Assembly (NCBI GenBank): GCA_020161665.1
Contig: JAIUPA010000034.1
Location: 186,001-250,000, forward strand
Source of the DNA: Pseudomonadota bacterium
GTDB taxonomy: Bacteria > Pseudomonadota > Alphaproteobacteria > Rhizobiales > Rhizobiaceae
DNA: 64,000 bases
Direction: 5' to 3'
The notes beneath the pieces are model-generated. The model had not been told where the DNA came from and ran no database searches. It saw only the letters and a program-made list of their open reading frames with translations. Made by a program: the position numbers and the translations under genes. Shown here piece by piece: positions 29,791 through 38,644 of this stretch. Positions within the stretch are counted from its first letter, which is position 1, and every line of letters starts with the position of its first letter.

Positions 29791-29810
29791 ATGCGGATTT
29801 CCGAAGGGTG

Positions 29811-30311
29811 TTAGTTGCCGCCCAGCATGCGCTTGGCTGCCTGTGCGTTGCTGGCCGAAGAGCCGACGCCCGAAAGCAGCTGCTGCAGGAAGGTCAGATC
29901 CTTGCCGCCCGTCGGCGTGGTGCGCGAAATCGTATCGAACACCTTGCCGTCCTGAAGCGTGTAGTTGGCGCGCTTTTCCACAACGCCATCCTTGTTGAAG
30001 TAGATCGCCAGAATGTTCTGCTCCACAAGCTTCGGCTTCTGGAACGCAACCGAGCGGGTGCGCTTCTGGGAAATATAGTAGAAAACTTCGTTGTCGAAGG
30101 TCGCCGTCGATGAGGGCGTGCCAAGCGTCAGAAGCGCCTGCTCGCGGCTCGAGCCCTCCGGCACGAGATCAAGCGACTGCTGATCGGCGATGTAGCCGGA
30201 ATGCAGCACTTCGCTGGTCTGGCACCCGGCCAGAAGCGCGGGAGCGGAGAGCGCCGCGATGATAAGACTGGCCTTGAAGCCTAGTTTCCGGTCAGTTCTG
30301 GAATACCGCAT
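29811..30311 (-). CDS. bamE: Outer membrane assembly lipoprotein BamE (SmpA/OmlA)
   Basis: A 166-residue lipoprotein subunit of the BAM complex for outer-membrane protein insertion. The signal sequence ends in the lipobox ALLAGC (Cys about 30). The SmpA/OmlA domain contains LDLVPEGSSREQALLTLGTP and FDNEVFYYISQKRTR. A Ser/Asn/Ala-rich tail follows. ATG 30311 and ATG 30323 are both possible starts; the longer frame to 30524 adds a non-signal extension and was rejected. It is divergent from the bc1 chaperone gene. Confidence 0.92.
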   Translation of the reverse strand: MRYSRTDRKLGFKASLIIAALSAPALLAGCQTSEVLHSGYIADQQSLDLVPEGSSREQALLTLGTPSSTATFDNEVFYYISQKRTRSVAFQKPKLVEQNILAIYFNKDGVVEKRANYTLQDGKVFDTISRTTPTGGKDLTFLQQLLSGVGSSASNAQAAKRMLGGN

Positions 30312-30536
30312 TTTCAACGACATCTCTCCAAATTCAACGAACGCACCCGGCAGCCCGATGGCCACACGCAAGATCAAGGGCTTCCATTCCGCCTTCCTCT
30401 GCGGCTCTTCACCGCCGCCGGTCGTGCAGAGAACGGCATTGCAATTCGCGCCTGCTTCGGTAAACCAGCTTTCGCGATCATGCAACACGGGCAAGCGGGC
30501 AGGGAGCCTGTTTCCGGACGCCAAGCGGAATTTTCA

Positions 30537-31094
30537 ATGATCTTTGGGCTGTTTTCAAGGCGAAGGAATAACCGGCGGATACTGGACCGCCAGTATGAGG
30601 CGTTGACCAGTACCGCCCGACAGCCGGCATTCTACCTCAGAGGCAATGTGCCGGATACGCCCATGGGCCGTCTGGAAATGCTCTCATTGGTCATGATCCT
30701 GTTTTTCCGCCGCACCCGTTTTTCTGGCACAAGCGGTCAGGAACTGGCGCAGGAGGTGATTGACGCCTTCTTTCAGGACATTGATCACTCGATCCGTGAG
30801 CTGGGCGTTGGTGATCCCGGCGTGCCGAAGCGCATGAAGAAACTCGCCGCGCGGTATTTCGGTCGGCTGGAATCCTACGCCGCTGCACTGGATGCCCGGA
30901 ATGTGGAGGCCTTGTCTGCGGCCCTTCAACGCAATATTCACCCGGAAACGGAAAATCCCCCATCAATGGATGCGCTGGCCGGCTGGGCCATGGACGCTGA
31001 AAAAGCGCTGGCGGACATTCCGGAAGACCGCGTTGCGGAAGGTCTGGTGATCTTCCCGGACGCGGATTTGCCTGTAAAAGGAGAGTTCAGATGA
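30537..31094 (+). CDS. Ubiquinol-cytochrome c chaperone family protein (CBP3-like)
   Basis: A 185-residue relative of mitochondrial CBP3, needed for assembly of cytochrome bc1 in eukaryotes. Family-typical text is TPMGRLEMLSLVMILFFRR and DIDHSIRELGVGDPGVPKRM followed by KKLAARYFGRL. No signal peptide; cytoplasmic. It overlaps yceD by 4 bases (ATGA). The role in the bacterium is inferred from the family. Confidence 0.9.
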   Translation: MIFGLFSRRRNNRRILDRQYEALTSTARQPAFYLRGNVPDTPMGRLEMLSLVMILFFRRTRFSGTSGQELAQEVIDAFFQDIDHSIRELGVGDPGVPKRMKKLAARYFGRLESYAAALDARNVEALSAALQRNIHPETENPPSMDALAGWAMDAEKALADIPEDRVAEGLVIFPDADLPVKGEFR

Positions 31095-31648
31095 CCCGCG
31101 TCATGAATGACGAGATCCCCTTTTCCTATCCGGTCAAGGTCGGCCACATCTCAGCCAATCCGGTGGAAGTTCGCGTTGAGGCCTCGCCGGAGGAACTGAC
31201 CGGCCTCGCGCGCCTGTGGCGGGTCAATGAAGTGCGCTCGCTGAAGGCGACGCTTTCGATTGCCCGCTGGAAGAAGGATGGCGTACGCCTCAAGGGCCAT
31301 GTTGATGCCGCGATCGTCCAGTCCTGCGTCGTGACGCTGGAGCCGGTCGAGACCGAAATCTCCGAGGATTTCGAGCAGATTTTTGTGCCTGAAGGCTCGA
31401 AGCTGGCGCGCCTGATGACGGGCGAGCAGGGCGAAATCGTCCTTGATCCCGATGGCCCGGACATTCCAGAGCCCTTCACTGGCGATTCGATTGACGCGGG
31501 CGAAGCCGTTGCCGAGTGCGTGGCGCTCGCCATTGACCCTTATCCGCGCAAGCAGGGCATCGAATTTAGCGCTCATATCGAGGATGATGAGGCAACTTCT
31601 GCCAAACCATCGCCTTTTGCGGTGTTGAAAGACTGGAAAAAGGACTAA
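31091..31648 (+). CDS. YceD family protein (DUF177)
   Basis: A 185-residue YceD/DUF177 protein, linked in many bacteria to 23S rRNA processing or to fatty-acid/ribosome gene clusters. The core motif is GHVDAAIVQSCVVTLEPVET with the conserved Cys, followed by an acidic patch VLDPDGPDIPEPF and the GEAVAECVALAIDPYPR signature. In many genomes rpmF follows yceD; here it does not, and plsX comes next after 189 bases. Confidence 0.9.
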   Translation: MTRVMNDEIPFSYPVKVGHISANPVEVRVEASPEELTGLARLWRVNEVRSLKATLSIARWKKDGVRLKGHVDAAIVQSCVVTLEPVETEISEDFEQIFVPEGSKLARLMTGEQGEIVLDPDGPDIPEPFTGDSIDAGEAVAECVALAIDPYPRKQGIEFSAHIEDDEATSAKPSPFAVLKDWKKD

Positions 31649-31837
31649 TACGACGCCATTGCTCACAAATGCGTGTTGTCTGCCGCGGCGAAAACGCTAT
31701 TTTGTGCCGAATGTGCTCACCCCTTCGCTAGAAAGGGGAATGTTCGTAAATTCAAAGTGTTACAGCGATTAGCAATTCGTGAACGGATGGCTCCGCCTGT
31801 AAATGCCGCCAAAGGCGGATGGGAAGGAACGTAAGGC

Positions 31838-32884
31838 GTGATCAGGATTTCTCTCGATGTCATGGGCGGCGACTTCGGTCCGGAAGTTGTTATCCCCGGG
31901 GCGGCCAAGGCGCTCGAACGGCATCCCGACATTACCTTTCTGCTTTATGGCCAGAGCGACAAGTGCGAACCCTTCCTTGAACGCTTTCCGAAGCTGCGCG
32001 CCAACGCCACCGTCCACCATTGCGAGGTGGCGATTGGCATGGATGAAAAGCCGAGCCAGGCGCTGCGTCGCGGTCGCGGTGTTTCGTCCATGTGGCGCGC
32101 CATTGATGCGGTGAAGGATGGTACGGCTGATGTGGCCGTTTCGGCGGGCAATACCGGCGCGCTGATGGCCATGGCCATGTTCTGCCTGCGCACCATGCAG
32201 GGCATTGAGCGTCCGGCGATTGCCGGCATCTGGCCGACGGCCCGGGGCGAAAGCGTCGTTCTCGATATTGGCGCGACGATTGGTGCCGATGCCAAGCAGC
32301 TGCTTGATTTCGCCCTGATGGGGGGCGCCATGGCGCGTGCCCTGTTTGACATCGATTCCCCGACGGTTGGCCTGCTCAACGTTGGTGCGGAAGAGGTCAA
32401 GGGCAATGAAGAGGTGAAGGAGGCCGGTCGCCTGCTGCGCGAGGCCGATCTCGATGGCCTGACCTATTACGGCTTTGTCGAAGGCGATGACCTCGGCAAG
32501 GGCACAGTGGATGTGGTGGTGACCGAAGGCTTTACGGGCAATATTGCGCTGAAGGCCGCCGAAGGCACCGCCCGCCAGATGGCCAATTTCCTGAAGATGG
32601 CGATGTCGCGCACACTGATGGCGAAGATCGGCTACCTCTTTGCGCGCGGTGCCTTCCGCATGCTGCGCGAGAAGCTTGATCCGCGCAAATCCAATGGCGG
32701 CGTGTTTCTGGGTCTCAATGGCATCGTCATCAAAAGCCATGGCGGCACGGATGCCGAGGGCTATGCCGCTGCCATTGACGTTGCATATGACATGGTGAAG
32801 AACGGTCTGACCAAAAAGATCGAAAACGACTTGAAAAACTATCACGCGGGACGGGAGTCGCCGGTCGGTCCGGAAACAGCGTGA
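31838..32884 (+). CDS. plsX: Phosphate acyltransferase PlsX
   Basis: A 348-residue enzyme that converts acyl-ACP to acyl-phosphate for phospholipid synthesis. The N-terminus [19 protein letters not shown] is diagnostic, and [14 protein letters not shown] and [18 protein letters not shown] are further family motifs. The start is GTG at 31838, with a GGAAGG Shine-Dalgarno sequence about 8 bases before it. fabH follows after 19 bases, the usual plsX-fabH order. Confidence 0.97.
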   Translation: MIRISLDVMGGDFGPEVVIPGAAKALERHPDITFLLYGQSDKCEPFLERFPKLRANATVHHCEVAIGMDEKPSQALRRGRGVSSMWRAIDAVKDGTADVAVSAGNTGALMAMAMFCLRTMQGIERPAIAGIWPTARGESVVLDIGATIGADAKQLLDFALMGGAMARALFDIDSPTVGLLNVGAEEVKGNEEVKEAGRLLREADLDGLTYYGFVEGDDLGKGTVDVVVTEGFTGNIALKAAEGTARQMANFLKMAMSRTLMAKIGYLFARGAFRMLREKLDPRKSNGGVFLGLNGIVIKSHGGTDAEGYAAAIDVAYDMVKNGLTKKIENDLKNYHAGRESPVGPETA

Positions 32885-32903
32885 ATAAAAGGGTAGGAAA
32901 CAG

Positions 32904-33875
32904 ATGATTCGTTCCGTTGTGTGTGGCTATGGCGCCGCTCTCCCGAAGCGTGTGGTGACGAACCAGGAGCTCGAAAAGTCCGTTGACACGACCGACGAGT
33001 GGATTGTGCAGCGCACCGGCATCCGTCAGCGTTACATTGCCGGCGATGACGAAACCTCCGCCTCGCTGGGGGCCGAAGCTGCCCGCGCCGCCCTCGCAAA
33101 TGCCGGTCTGACCGCAGCCGACATCGATGTGATCATCGTCGCAACCTCGACCCCGGATAACACCTTCCCGGCTACGGCGGTGAACATCCAGAACCGTCTA
33201 GGCATGACGCATGGTTATGCATTCGACATGCAGGCCGTCTGTTCGGGCTTCGTCTACGCCGTCACCACGGCCGACAGCTTCATACGCTCGGGCCAGGCCA
33301 AGCGCATTCTGGTCATCGGCACGGAAACCTTCTCGCGTATTCTCGACTGGAATGATCGCACCACCTGCGTTCTGTTCGGCGACGGTGCTGGCGCCATCAT
33401 CATGCAGGCCGAAGAGGGCACGGGCGAAGTCGCGGATCGCGGCGTTCTCTCCGCCAAGCTTCGCTCGGATGGCTCCCACAAGGAAAAGCTCTACGTGGAT
33501 GGCGGCCCGTCGACGACGGGTACGGTGGGCCACCTGCGCATGGAAGGCAAGGAAGTCTTCAAACATGCGGTCGGCATGATCACGGACGTGATCATTGACG
33601 CGTTTGAAGCCACCGGCACGACGGCGGATGACCTGGACTGGCTGGTGCCGCATCAGGCCAATCGTCGCATCATCGAAGGCTCCGCCAAGAAGCTGGGCAT
33701 TCCGATGGACAAGGTGGTCATGACGGTCGATCAGCATGGCAACACCTCGGCGGCCTCGATTCCGCTTGCACTTGCAGCAGCGCTTGACGATGGACGCATC
33801 AAAAAGGGCGATCTGATTATGCTGGAAGCCATGGGCGGTGGCTTCACATGGGGGGCCGTCCTTCTTCGCTGGTAA
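32904..33875 (+). CDS. fabH: Beta-ketoacyl-ACP synthase III
   Basis: A 323-residue thiolase-fold enzyme that starts fatty-acid synthesis by condensing acetyl-CoA with malonyl-ACP. The catalytic triad is visible: Cys about 113 in [13 protein letters not shown], His in [11 protein letters not shown], and Asn in [25 protein letters not shown] text near residue 33 is also conserved. It lies in the plsX-fabH-ihfA-merR block typical of alphaproteobacteria. Confidence 0.97.
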   Translation: MIRSVVCGYGAALPKRVVTNQELEKSVDTTDEWIVQRTGIRQRYIAGDDETSASLGAEAARAALANAGLTAADIDVIIVATSTPDNTFPATAVNIQNRLGMTHGYAFDMQAVCSGFVYAVTTADSFIRSGQAKRILVIGTETFSRILDWNDRTTCVLFGDGAGAIIMQAEEGTGEVADRGVLSAKLRSDGSHKEKLYVDGGPSTTGTVGHLRMEGKEVFKHAVGMITDVIIDAFEATGTTADDLDWLVPHQANRRIIEGSAKKLGIPMDKVVMTVDQHGNTSAASIPLALAAALDDGRIKKGDLIMLEAMGGGFTWGAVLLRW

Positions 33876-34081
33876 GCAAAACCGCGTGTCCGCCCCTCAT
33901 CAAGTGCTTGTAAACGCTTGACCGGCAACCGGAAGGACAATAGTCTCACAACGCTTGAACCCGATGGCCGTCCATGGCGGATGTCTGGCATCGGGTTCCG
34001 GTATCCTTTGCAGTCGTAAATTGTGTTTGCAGTGCAGTGAAGGGTCCACTTGGACGGGTTTTTCAAACGGGGCGGGGAACA

Positions 34082-34414
34082 ATGGCCGGTAAAACCGTAA
34101 CGCGCGCTGATCTTGCGGAGTCTGTGTTTCGCAAGGTGGGCTTGTCGCGCACTGAGTCCGCGGAACTGGTTGAGACCGTGATTGACGAGATCTGCAACGC
34201 GATTGTTCGCGGCGAGACCGTCAAGCTTTCTTCCTTCGCGACCTTTCAGGTCCGCGCCAAGAACGAACGCATTGGCCGCAACCCGAAGACCGGCGAGGAA
34301 GTTCCGATTTCCCCGCGTCGCGTCATGACCTTCAAGGCCTCCAACGTTTTGAAGTCGCGTATCCTCAAGGCACATCTGTCGCGCAAGGCGAAGCAGAAGC
34401 CCGCCGCTACCTGA
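34082..34414 (+). CDS. ihfA: Integration host factor subunit alpha
   Basis: A 110-residue DNA-bending nucleoid protein of the HU/IHF family. It shows [20 protein letters not shown], the [19 protein letters not shown] strand and the DNA-intercalating arm with [17 protein letters not shown], whose Pro inserts into the minor groove. ATG 34082 follows a GGGGCGGGGAACA ribosome-binding site; the in-frame extension to 33974 is not family-like. It probably forms a heterodimer with IhfB encoded elsewhere. Confidence 0.96.
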   Translation: MAGKTVTRADLAESVFRKVGLSRTESAELVETVIDEICNAIVRGETVKLSSFATFQVRAKNERIGRNPKTGEEVPISPRRVMTFKASNVLKSRILKAHLSRKAKQKPAAT

Positions 34415-34506
34415 CGGGCAGAGCCTCCTTATAAGAAGGCGACGTTTAAAGCCTTTGGATGACGCGCCCCTTGCCTTGAAATCGAACCTTTCCTCCAGTG
34501 AAATAC

Positions 34507-34546
34507 AAACGATTCGTCCGGCTTCGCTTTCCGGCCGAGTCGTTTT
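34507..34546 (+). terminator. ihfA terminator
   Basis: A long stem aaacgattcg / cgagtcgttt (one wobble pair) continuing into ccgg / ccgg, followed by TTTT. Confidence 0.7.
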
Positions 34547-34670
34547 GATGGCCGTGTGGCGCTTGTCGCGCTTTCGGCATCAATTCAGGAGCAAGCAGGC
34601 CACCGGACGCGGTGTTTGATCGCGCCGGCGGCCACGCGGCTTTCGATGTGGCAGAGCGGGAGTATCCGGT

Positions 34671-35219
34671 ATGGAAGTCGACAAGAGCCCCGATGCGTTT
34701 CGTACCATCAGCGAAGTGGCCGATGATCTCGACCTTCCGCAGCACGTTCTGCGTTTCTGGGAAACGCGCTTTCCGCAGATTCGCCCCATGAAGCGGGGCG
34801 GGGGGCGGCGCTATTACCGCCCGGATGATGTGGAGCTTCTCAAGGGCATCCGCCACTTGCTCTATGATCATGGTTACACCATCAAGGGCGTCCAGAAGCT
34901 CCTGAAGACCAACGGAAACCGGTTCGTGGTGTCCATCGCCAATGGCGACGGCGCAGCGCTCAATGCACTCGTCTCGGCCACGGAAGCGGAAAAGGCAGCT
35001 GATCCGCGCGTCGCTCATCCCGATGAGGACCAGATTGTCGGCCTGCCGAAGGCCAAGCCCAGCGGTCGCTTTTTTGGATTTGGCGGACGCGATCAGGACG
35101 AGACGCCGGAAATCTCGATTGGCCGTGGCGGCTCGATTGCCAAGGAAGATCGTGCCCTCCTGCAGGAAGCCCTCTACGACCTGCTGGAATGCAAGCGCCT
35201 TCTGGATCAGGTGCGATAA
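34671..35219 (+). CDS. MerR family transcriptional regulator
   Basis: A 182-residue regulator with a MerR winged helix at residues 9-80: [20 protein letters not shown], then [20 protein letters not shown] with the wing, and [15 protein letters not shown]. The C-terminal half is charged and low in recognisable structure, with no metal-binding cysteines, so the signal is unknown. It follows ihfA, an order conserved across Rhizobiales. Confidence 0.9.
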   Translation: MEVDKSPDAFRTISEVADDLDLPQHVLRFWETRFPQIRPMKRGGGRRYYRPDDVELLKGIRHLLYDHGYTIKGVQKLLKTNGNRFVVSIANGDGAALNALVSATEAEKAADPRVAHPDEDQIVGLPKAKPSGRFFGFGGRDQDETPEISIGRGGSIAKEDRALLQEALYDLLECKRLLDQVR

Positions 35220-35281
35220 TCGGGAACTGATCGAGCCTTCAGGCGTTACTCTCTCATCAGTGAAGAACATGGGAGAACGTC

Positions 35282-35431
35282 TTGAACAGTAAAAGCGGAC
35301 TTTACGTCATCATCGGCATTCTGGTGGCTCTTGTCGCAGGCCTTGGCGCCTATGCCTATCAGGAAGAAAAGAAGCCGGAAGGGATCGAGATGAAGATCGG
35401 ACCCGACGGCGTGAAGATCGAAAAGAACTGA
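35282..35431 (+). CDS. Small membrane-anchored peptide (49 aa, TTG start)
   Basis: A short gene read as TTG AAC AGT AAA AGC and ending in TGA at 35429. A GGGAGA Shine-Dalgarno sequence lies 5 bases before the TTG. The product has one N-terminal transmembrane helix (SGLYVIIGILVALVAGLGAY) followed by a charged tail (QEEKKPEGIEMKIGPDGVKI). That layout, good codon use and the ribosome-binding site argue it is real. I do not recognise a named family. It lies between merR and tRNA-Pro. Confidence 0.72.
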   Translation: MNSKSGLYVIIGILVALVAGLGAYAYQEEKKPEGIEMKIGPDGVKIEKN

Positions 35432-35442
35432 CAAGAACCACG

Positions 35443-35468
35443 CGCCCGGGCCGTCATGGTTCCGGGCG
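35443..35468 (+). terminator. Hairpin after the small peptide gene
   Basis: A 7-bp GC stem cgcccgg / ccgggcg (35443-35449 / 35462-35468) lies 12 bases after the stop; there is no strong T run, so terminator function is only likely. Confidence 0.45.
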
Positions 35469-35495
35469 AAAATGTCAGTCCCCAAGACTTTTCCC

Positions 35496-35524
35496 TTGCG
35501 CATCAAGGACCATGCCGCTAATGA
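35496..35524 (+). promoter_or_regulatory. Promoter of tRNA-Pro
   Basis: TTGCGC (35496-35501), a 17-base spacer and TAATGA (35519-35524) lie about 25 bases before the mature tRNA 5' end, the right distance for a tRNA transcript. Confidence 0.6.
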
Positions 35525-35548
35525 GTGCGTGCTTCTCACGAAGCCGGT

Positions 35549-35625
<77 letters not shown>

Positions 35626-35780
35626 TTTATCCCCCCACAACCTCCCAAATGATCCTATGATAGAAACGACGAAAGTCGTTCTTGGCGCTTGTCTGTTCAG
35701 GTGGCTTTCATGTGAAAAGTGCCATGGATAAGGATGACAGAGGCGCGAATGATTCGATTTCGCCTTGAAGGGAGACACTC

Positions 35781-36179
35781 ATGAAGAAGCTTATCGTTCC
35801 GCTGATGGCGGTGATGATGACCGTGACGGGCACCGTTGCGCCGACCGGCGCTGCCTTCGCTCAGTATTACGATAACCAGCAGGGCTACCGTCCGCCTCCG
35901 GGTTACCGCCCGCAGCCCGGCTATCGTCCGCAGCCCGGCTATGGCCAGTATCAGGGCTATCGCCCGCAGGCTGAAGCGCCGCGCAAGAAGAAGAACAAGA
36001 CCGCTGCGATCATCGCCGGCGGCGTTGCCGCCGGTATCATTGGTGGCCTGATTGCCGGTGGTGCCGGTGCGCAGGAGCCGCGTCGTCCGCCGCCGCCGCG
36101 TTGCTGGCGTGAACAGCGCCGCGTGCCGAACAGCTATGACGGCGGCTGGCATACGGAAGCCGTCCGCGTTTGCGAATAA
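35781..36179 (+). CDS. Secreted Tyr/Pro-rich repeat protein with glycine zipper
   Basis: A 132-residue protein of unknown function. A signal peptide spans about residues 1-27 (VMMTVTGTVAPTGAAFA, then QYY). The mature N-terminus carries tandem GYRPQPG-type repeats (GYRPPPGYRPQPGYRPQPGY). After a basic patch (RKKKNKT) comes a glycine-zipper-like helix (AAIIAGGVAAGIIGGLIAGG), then a Pro-rich stretch and a C-terminal segment with two Cys. It resembles small outer-membrane or periplasmic proteins common in Rhizobiales. An AGGGAG ribosome-binding site precedes the ATG. Confidence 0.82.
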   Translation: MKKLIVPLMAVMMTVTGTVAPTGAAFAQYYDNQQGYRPPPGYRPQPGYRPQPGYGQYQGYRPQAEAPRKKKNKTAAIIAGGVAAGIIGGLIAGGAGAQEPRRPPPPRCWREQRRVPNSYDGGWHTEAVRVCE

Positions 36180-36201
36180 TCGTCGCCAACGAGAATCAAA
36201 G

Positions 36202-36228
36202 AAGCCGGGGTTTTGCCCCGGCTTTTGT
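36202..36228. terminator. Bidirectional terminator
   Basis: A 9-bp stem aagccgggg / ccccggctt, loop ttttg, followed by tttgt, lies between the secreted repeat protein and the convergent acyltransferase gene. Confidence 0.9.
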
Positions 36229-36231
36229 GTT

Positions 36232-37287
36232 TCAGGTCTGCAGTCCGGTTCGAAGCCCGAGGCTCATCAGTGACTTGCGCACCGCGCTGTTGAGTTTGCG
36301 CTCCACCACCACATGGAAGGCGAGGGCAAAGAGCAGCATCCCGGCCGTCGCCACGAGAATGGCAGCCATGCCCGGCATGAAGCCCGCGATTTTCGGCACG
36401 ATCAGATAGCCGACATTCTGGTGGAAGAGGTAGATCGGATAGGTCGCGCCACCGAGCAGGCTGGCGAGACCCCAATAACGGGCATTCACCTTCACATTCA
36501 AGGCAGCGATGAAGACGCCAATCGACACGATAATGATCGCCGCGATCACCGTACGCGAATAGGTGGTGGAATAGGCCACCTCAGACCAGTCCGCGCCCTT
36601 GATGGCGGTGAAGATGCCGTAGACCGCCGACAGCACCAGAAGAGCGACCGCCGTATAGGAGAACTGGCTGCGCAGGCGGTTGATGAGGATGCCCACGGCA
36701 AAGAAGCCGCTATACTCCGTGATGAACAGGTTCTGCAGGTGCTCGTTCTGGATCAGGGTTTCATTGACCAGCGACAGCACCAACCAGAACGGAATGATCT
36801 GCACGAGCTTGTCGAACTTGTTGAGGGAAATCAGCAGGAAGACCCACCCGTAGAAGATGATTTCCAGCACGATCGACCAATAGGCACCATCCACGAATTT
36901 TTCGCCCGCCAGCTTGGAGAAGACGAACAGGTTGGCGATGTACTGGCGCGGCGTCACATCAAACAAAGCGCTGCCGGAGGCGACGAGCACCAGCGTCGAG
37001 AGCGTCATCATGATGAGGAATGTCGGGTAAAGGCGCGAGAAGCGCGACACGAAGAACTTGTAGGGTCCCTGGCCTTCGGCCGAGTAGGCAATCACGTAGC
37101 CGCTGATGATGAAAAACACGCTGACGCCCAGATGTCCGTACTTGGTGATTTCGACCATGAAGGCAGGCACATGGATGGCCTGCATCTCACCGGCAGCAAC
37201 GCCGCGGAATGTGTAATGGTAGAAAACCACGGCGAGCGCCGAAAGCAGGCGCAGGATGTCCAGTCCGTGAATGTGGTTCGTTTTCAT
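36232..37287 (-). CDS. Acyltransferase family 3 (polysaccharide O-acyltransferase)
   Basis: A 351-residue membrane protein with about ten helices that probably O-acetylates or succinylates the cluster's polysaccharide. Acyltransferase_3 landmarks are the first-helix LRLLSALAVVFYHYTFRG with the catalytic-type His, FFIISGYVIAYS, and RFSRLYPTFLIM with the conserved Arg. ATG 37287 has an AGAGG Shine-Dalgarno sequence. It is the last gene of the minus-strand exopolysaccharide run and is relatively ordinary in length. Confidence 0.9.
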   Translation of the reverse strand: MKTNHIHGLDILRLLSALAVVFYHYTFRGVAAGEMQAIHVPAFMVEITKYGHLGVSVFFIISGYVIAYSAEGQGPYKFFVSRFSRLYPTFLIMMTLSTLVLVASGSALFDVTPRQYIANLFVFSKLAGEKFVDGAYWSIVLEIIFYGWVFLLISLNKFDKLVQIIPFWLVLSLVNETLIQNEHLQNLFITEYSGFFAVGILINRLRSQFSYTAVALLVLSAVYGIFTAIKGADWSEVAYSTTYSRTVIAAIIIVSIGVFIAALNVKVNARYWGLASLLGGATYPIYLFHQNVGYLIVPKIAGFMPGMAAILVATAGMLLFALAFHVVVERKLNSAVRKSLMSLGLRTGLQT

Positions 37288-37378
37288 GACGGCCTCTGTC
37301 TGGTCAGATCGACAGCCGTTTTTATCATGGGGCCTGTGTAAACGAGTTTAACCGGGCCACCTCCACTTGAGGGCAGGG

Positions 37379-38644
37379 TTAATGCTTTGCCCGCGCCGCG
37401 CGCGTCTGGCGCCCATGGCGATACTCAAGCGCCACGCAGCCCCAGATGATGCCGAGCAGCAGATAGAAGTGACGCCAGTGCTCGGTGTCGATCACGTTGC
37501 CGATCAGCGCATGGCCGCACAGGACGATCCAGGCAATGGCGAGGTAAGGCTGCCATGGGCGATCACGCAGCAGGCGGTTGAAGCCCATGACGATGGTTGA
37601 AATCACCATGCCCACATAGGTGACGGCACCGAGCCAGCCATAGGTGGTGAGCGATTTGAGCCAGACATTATGTTCGTCTTCCGGGAAGATCGTGGAAAAC
37701 ACCAGAGGCCCGATGCCGAGCGGCTTTTCCATCATCATCAGGAAGCCGATGCGGTGGCGCTCGAAACGCCCCAGATGCCCGCCGTCATAGTCCTGCACCA
37801 GCTTGGTACGGCTGGAAAGCAGGTTGGAAATCTGTTCCGATTGCAAGGCGAGCACGAAGGCGACGACGAGCAGCACGGCGGCGGCGAGCGACAGGAGCAG
37901 GATCTTCAGGCGGAACGCGCCGCTGCGTTCCTTGAGCAGCATGATGATGACCATCATCACCGCGCCAAACAGGAAGAGCGCCCAGGCTGCACGCGAAAAC
38001 GACAGGAAAATACCCAGCGTCAGCACCAGCAAACCCGCTGCCCGAAGCGGCGCGGTGGAAAGCTTTTGTGCGAGAATGCCATGCAGAAGATAGAGGGCAG
38101 GGGCGATCAGATAAGGGCCAAAGACGTTCGAGTCCTGAAAGGCACCCTTGGCGCGGTCATAGCGGGTAAAAACTTCGGCACCCGGAAAGAGGTGGAAGTA
38201 ACCGGCAATGCCGAGCAGCGATGTCAGGATGGCGGCGATCACCCAGGCCTGAAACATCACCTTCAGGCGGCGATGATCAGCCTCGATCATCGCGGCGTAG
38301 AAGACAGCGCTGAGCGCCAAAAACACCGAGACGGCAATGTAGATGGCACCGCCCCCTACATCCTCCACCATTTGCGTCAGAGACAGCATGCCGCCCACAT
38401 TGAAGGTGATCAAAAGGGCAAGCAGAATGCCGACGGTGCGGCTGAGCGAAAGGCCAATCAAAAACCAGACGGCCACTTGCCCGGCGATGACCAGTTCATA
38501 GGGCGCAGGCTCCGAAATCACGAAGCCGGACAGAAAGACACCAAAGGCGAGCGCTGCCGTGCCAATGATCCGCATGGCAGAAACCGGCGCGTTGAGAACG
38601 CGCCGGCCGGCTATCAGATCGCTATGGGTGTCGAACGTGGTCAA
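37379..38644 (-). CDS. O-antigen ligase/polymerase family membrane protein (Wzy/WaaL/ExoQ type)
   Basis: A 421-residue membrane protein with about twelve helices and a large outward loop around residues 265-325 containing FPEDEHNVWLKSLTTYGWLG, the Wzy_C/O-antigen-ligase signature. FSRAAWALFLFG is also typical. It likely polymerises repeat units of the cluster's polysaccharide. The start TTG 38644 overlaps the upstream sugar transferase stop by 4 bases (TTGA); a later ATG at 38575 is an alternative. Confidence 0.85.
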   Translation of the reverse strand: MTTFDTHSDLIAGRRVLNAPVSAMRIIGTAALAFGVFLSGFVISEPAPYELVIAGQVAVWFLIGLSLSRTVGILLALLITFNVGGMLSLTQMVEDVGGGAIYIAVSVFLALSAVFYAAMIEADHRRLKVMFQAWVIAAILTSLLGIAGYFHLFPGAEVFTRYDRAKGAFQDSNVFGPYLIAPALYLLHGILAQKLSTAPLRAAGLLVLTLGIFLSFSRAAWALFLFGAVMMVIIMLLKERSGAFRLKILLLSLAAAVLLVVAFVLALQSEQISNLLSSRTKLVQDYDGGHLGRFERHRIGFLMMMEKPLGIGPLVFSTIFPEDEHNVWLKSLTTYGWLGAVTYVGMVISTIVMGFNRLLRDRPWQPYLAIAWIVLCGHALIGNVIDTEHWRHFYLLLGIIWGCVALEYRHGRQTRAARAKH

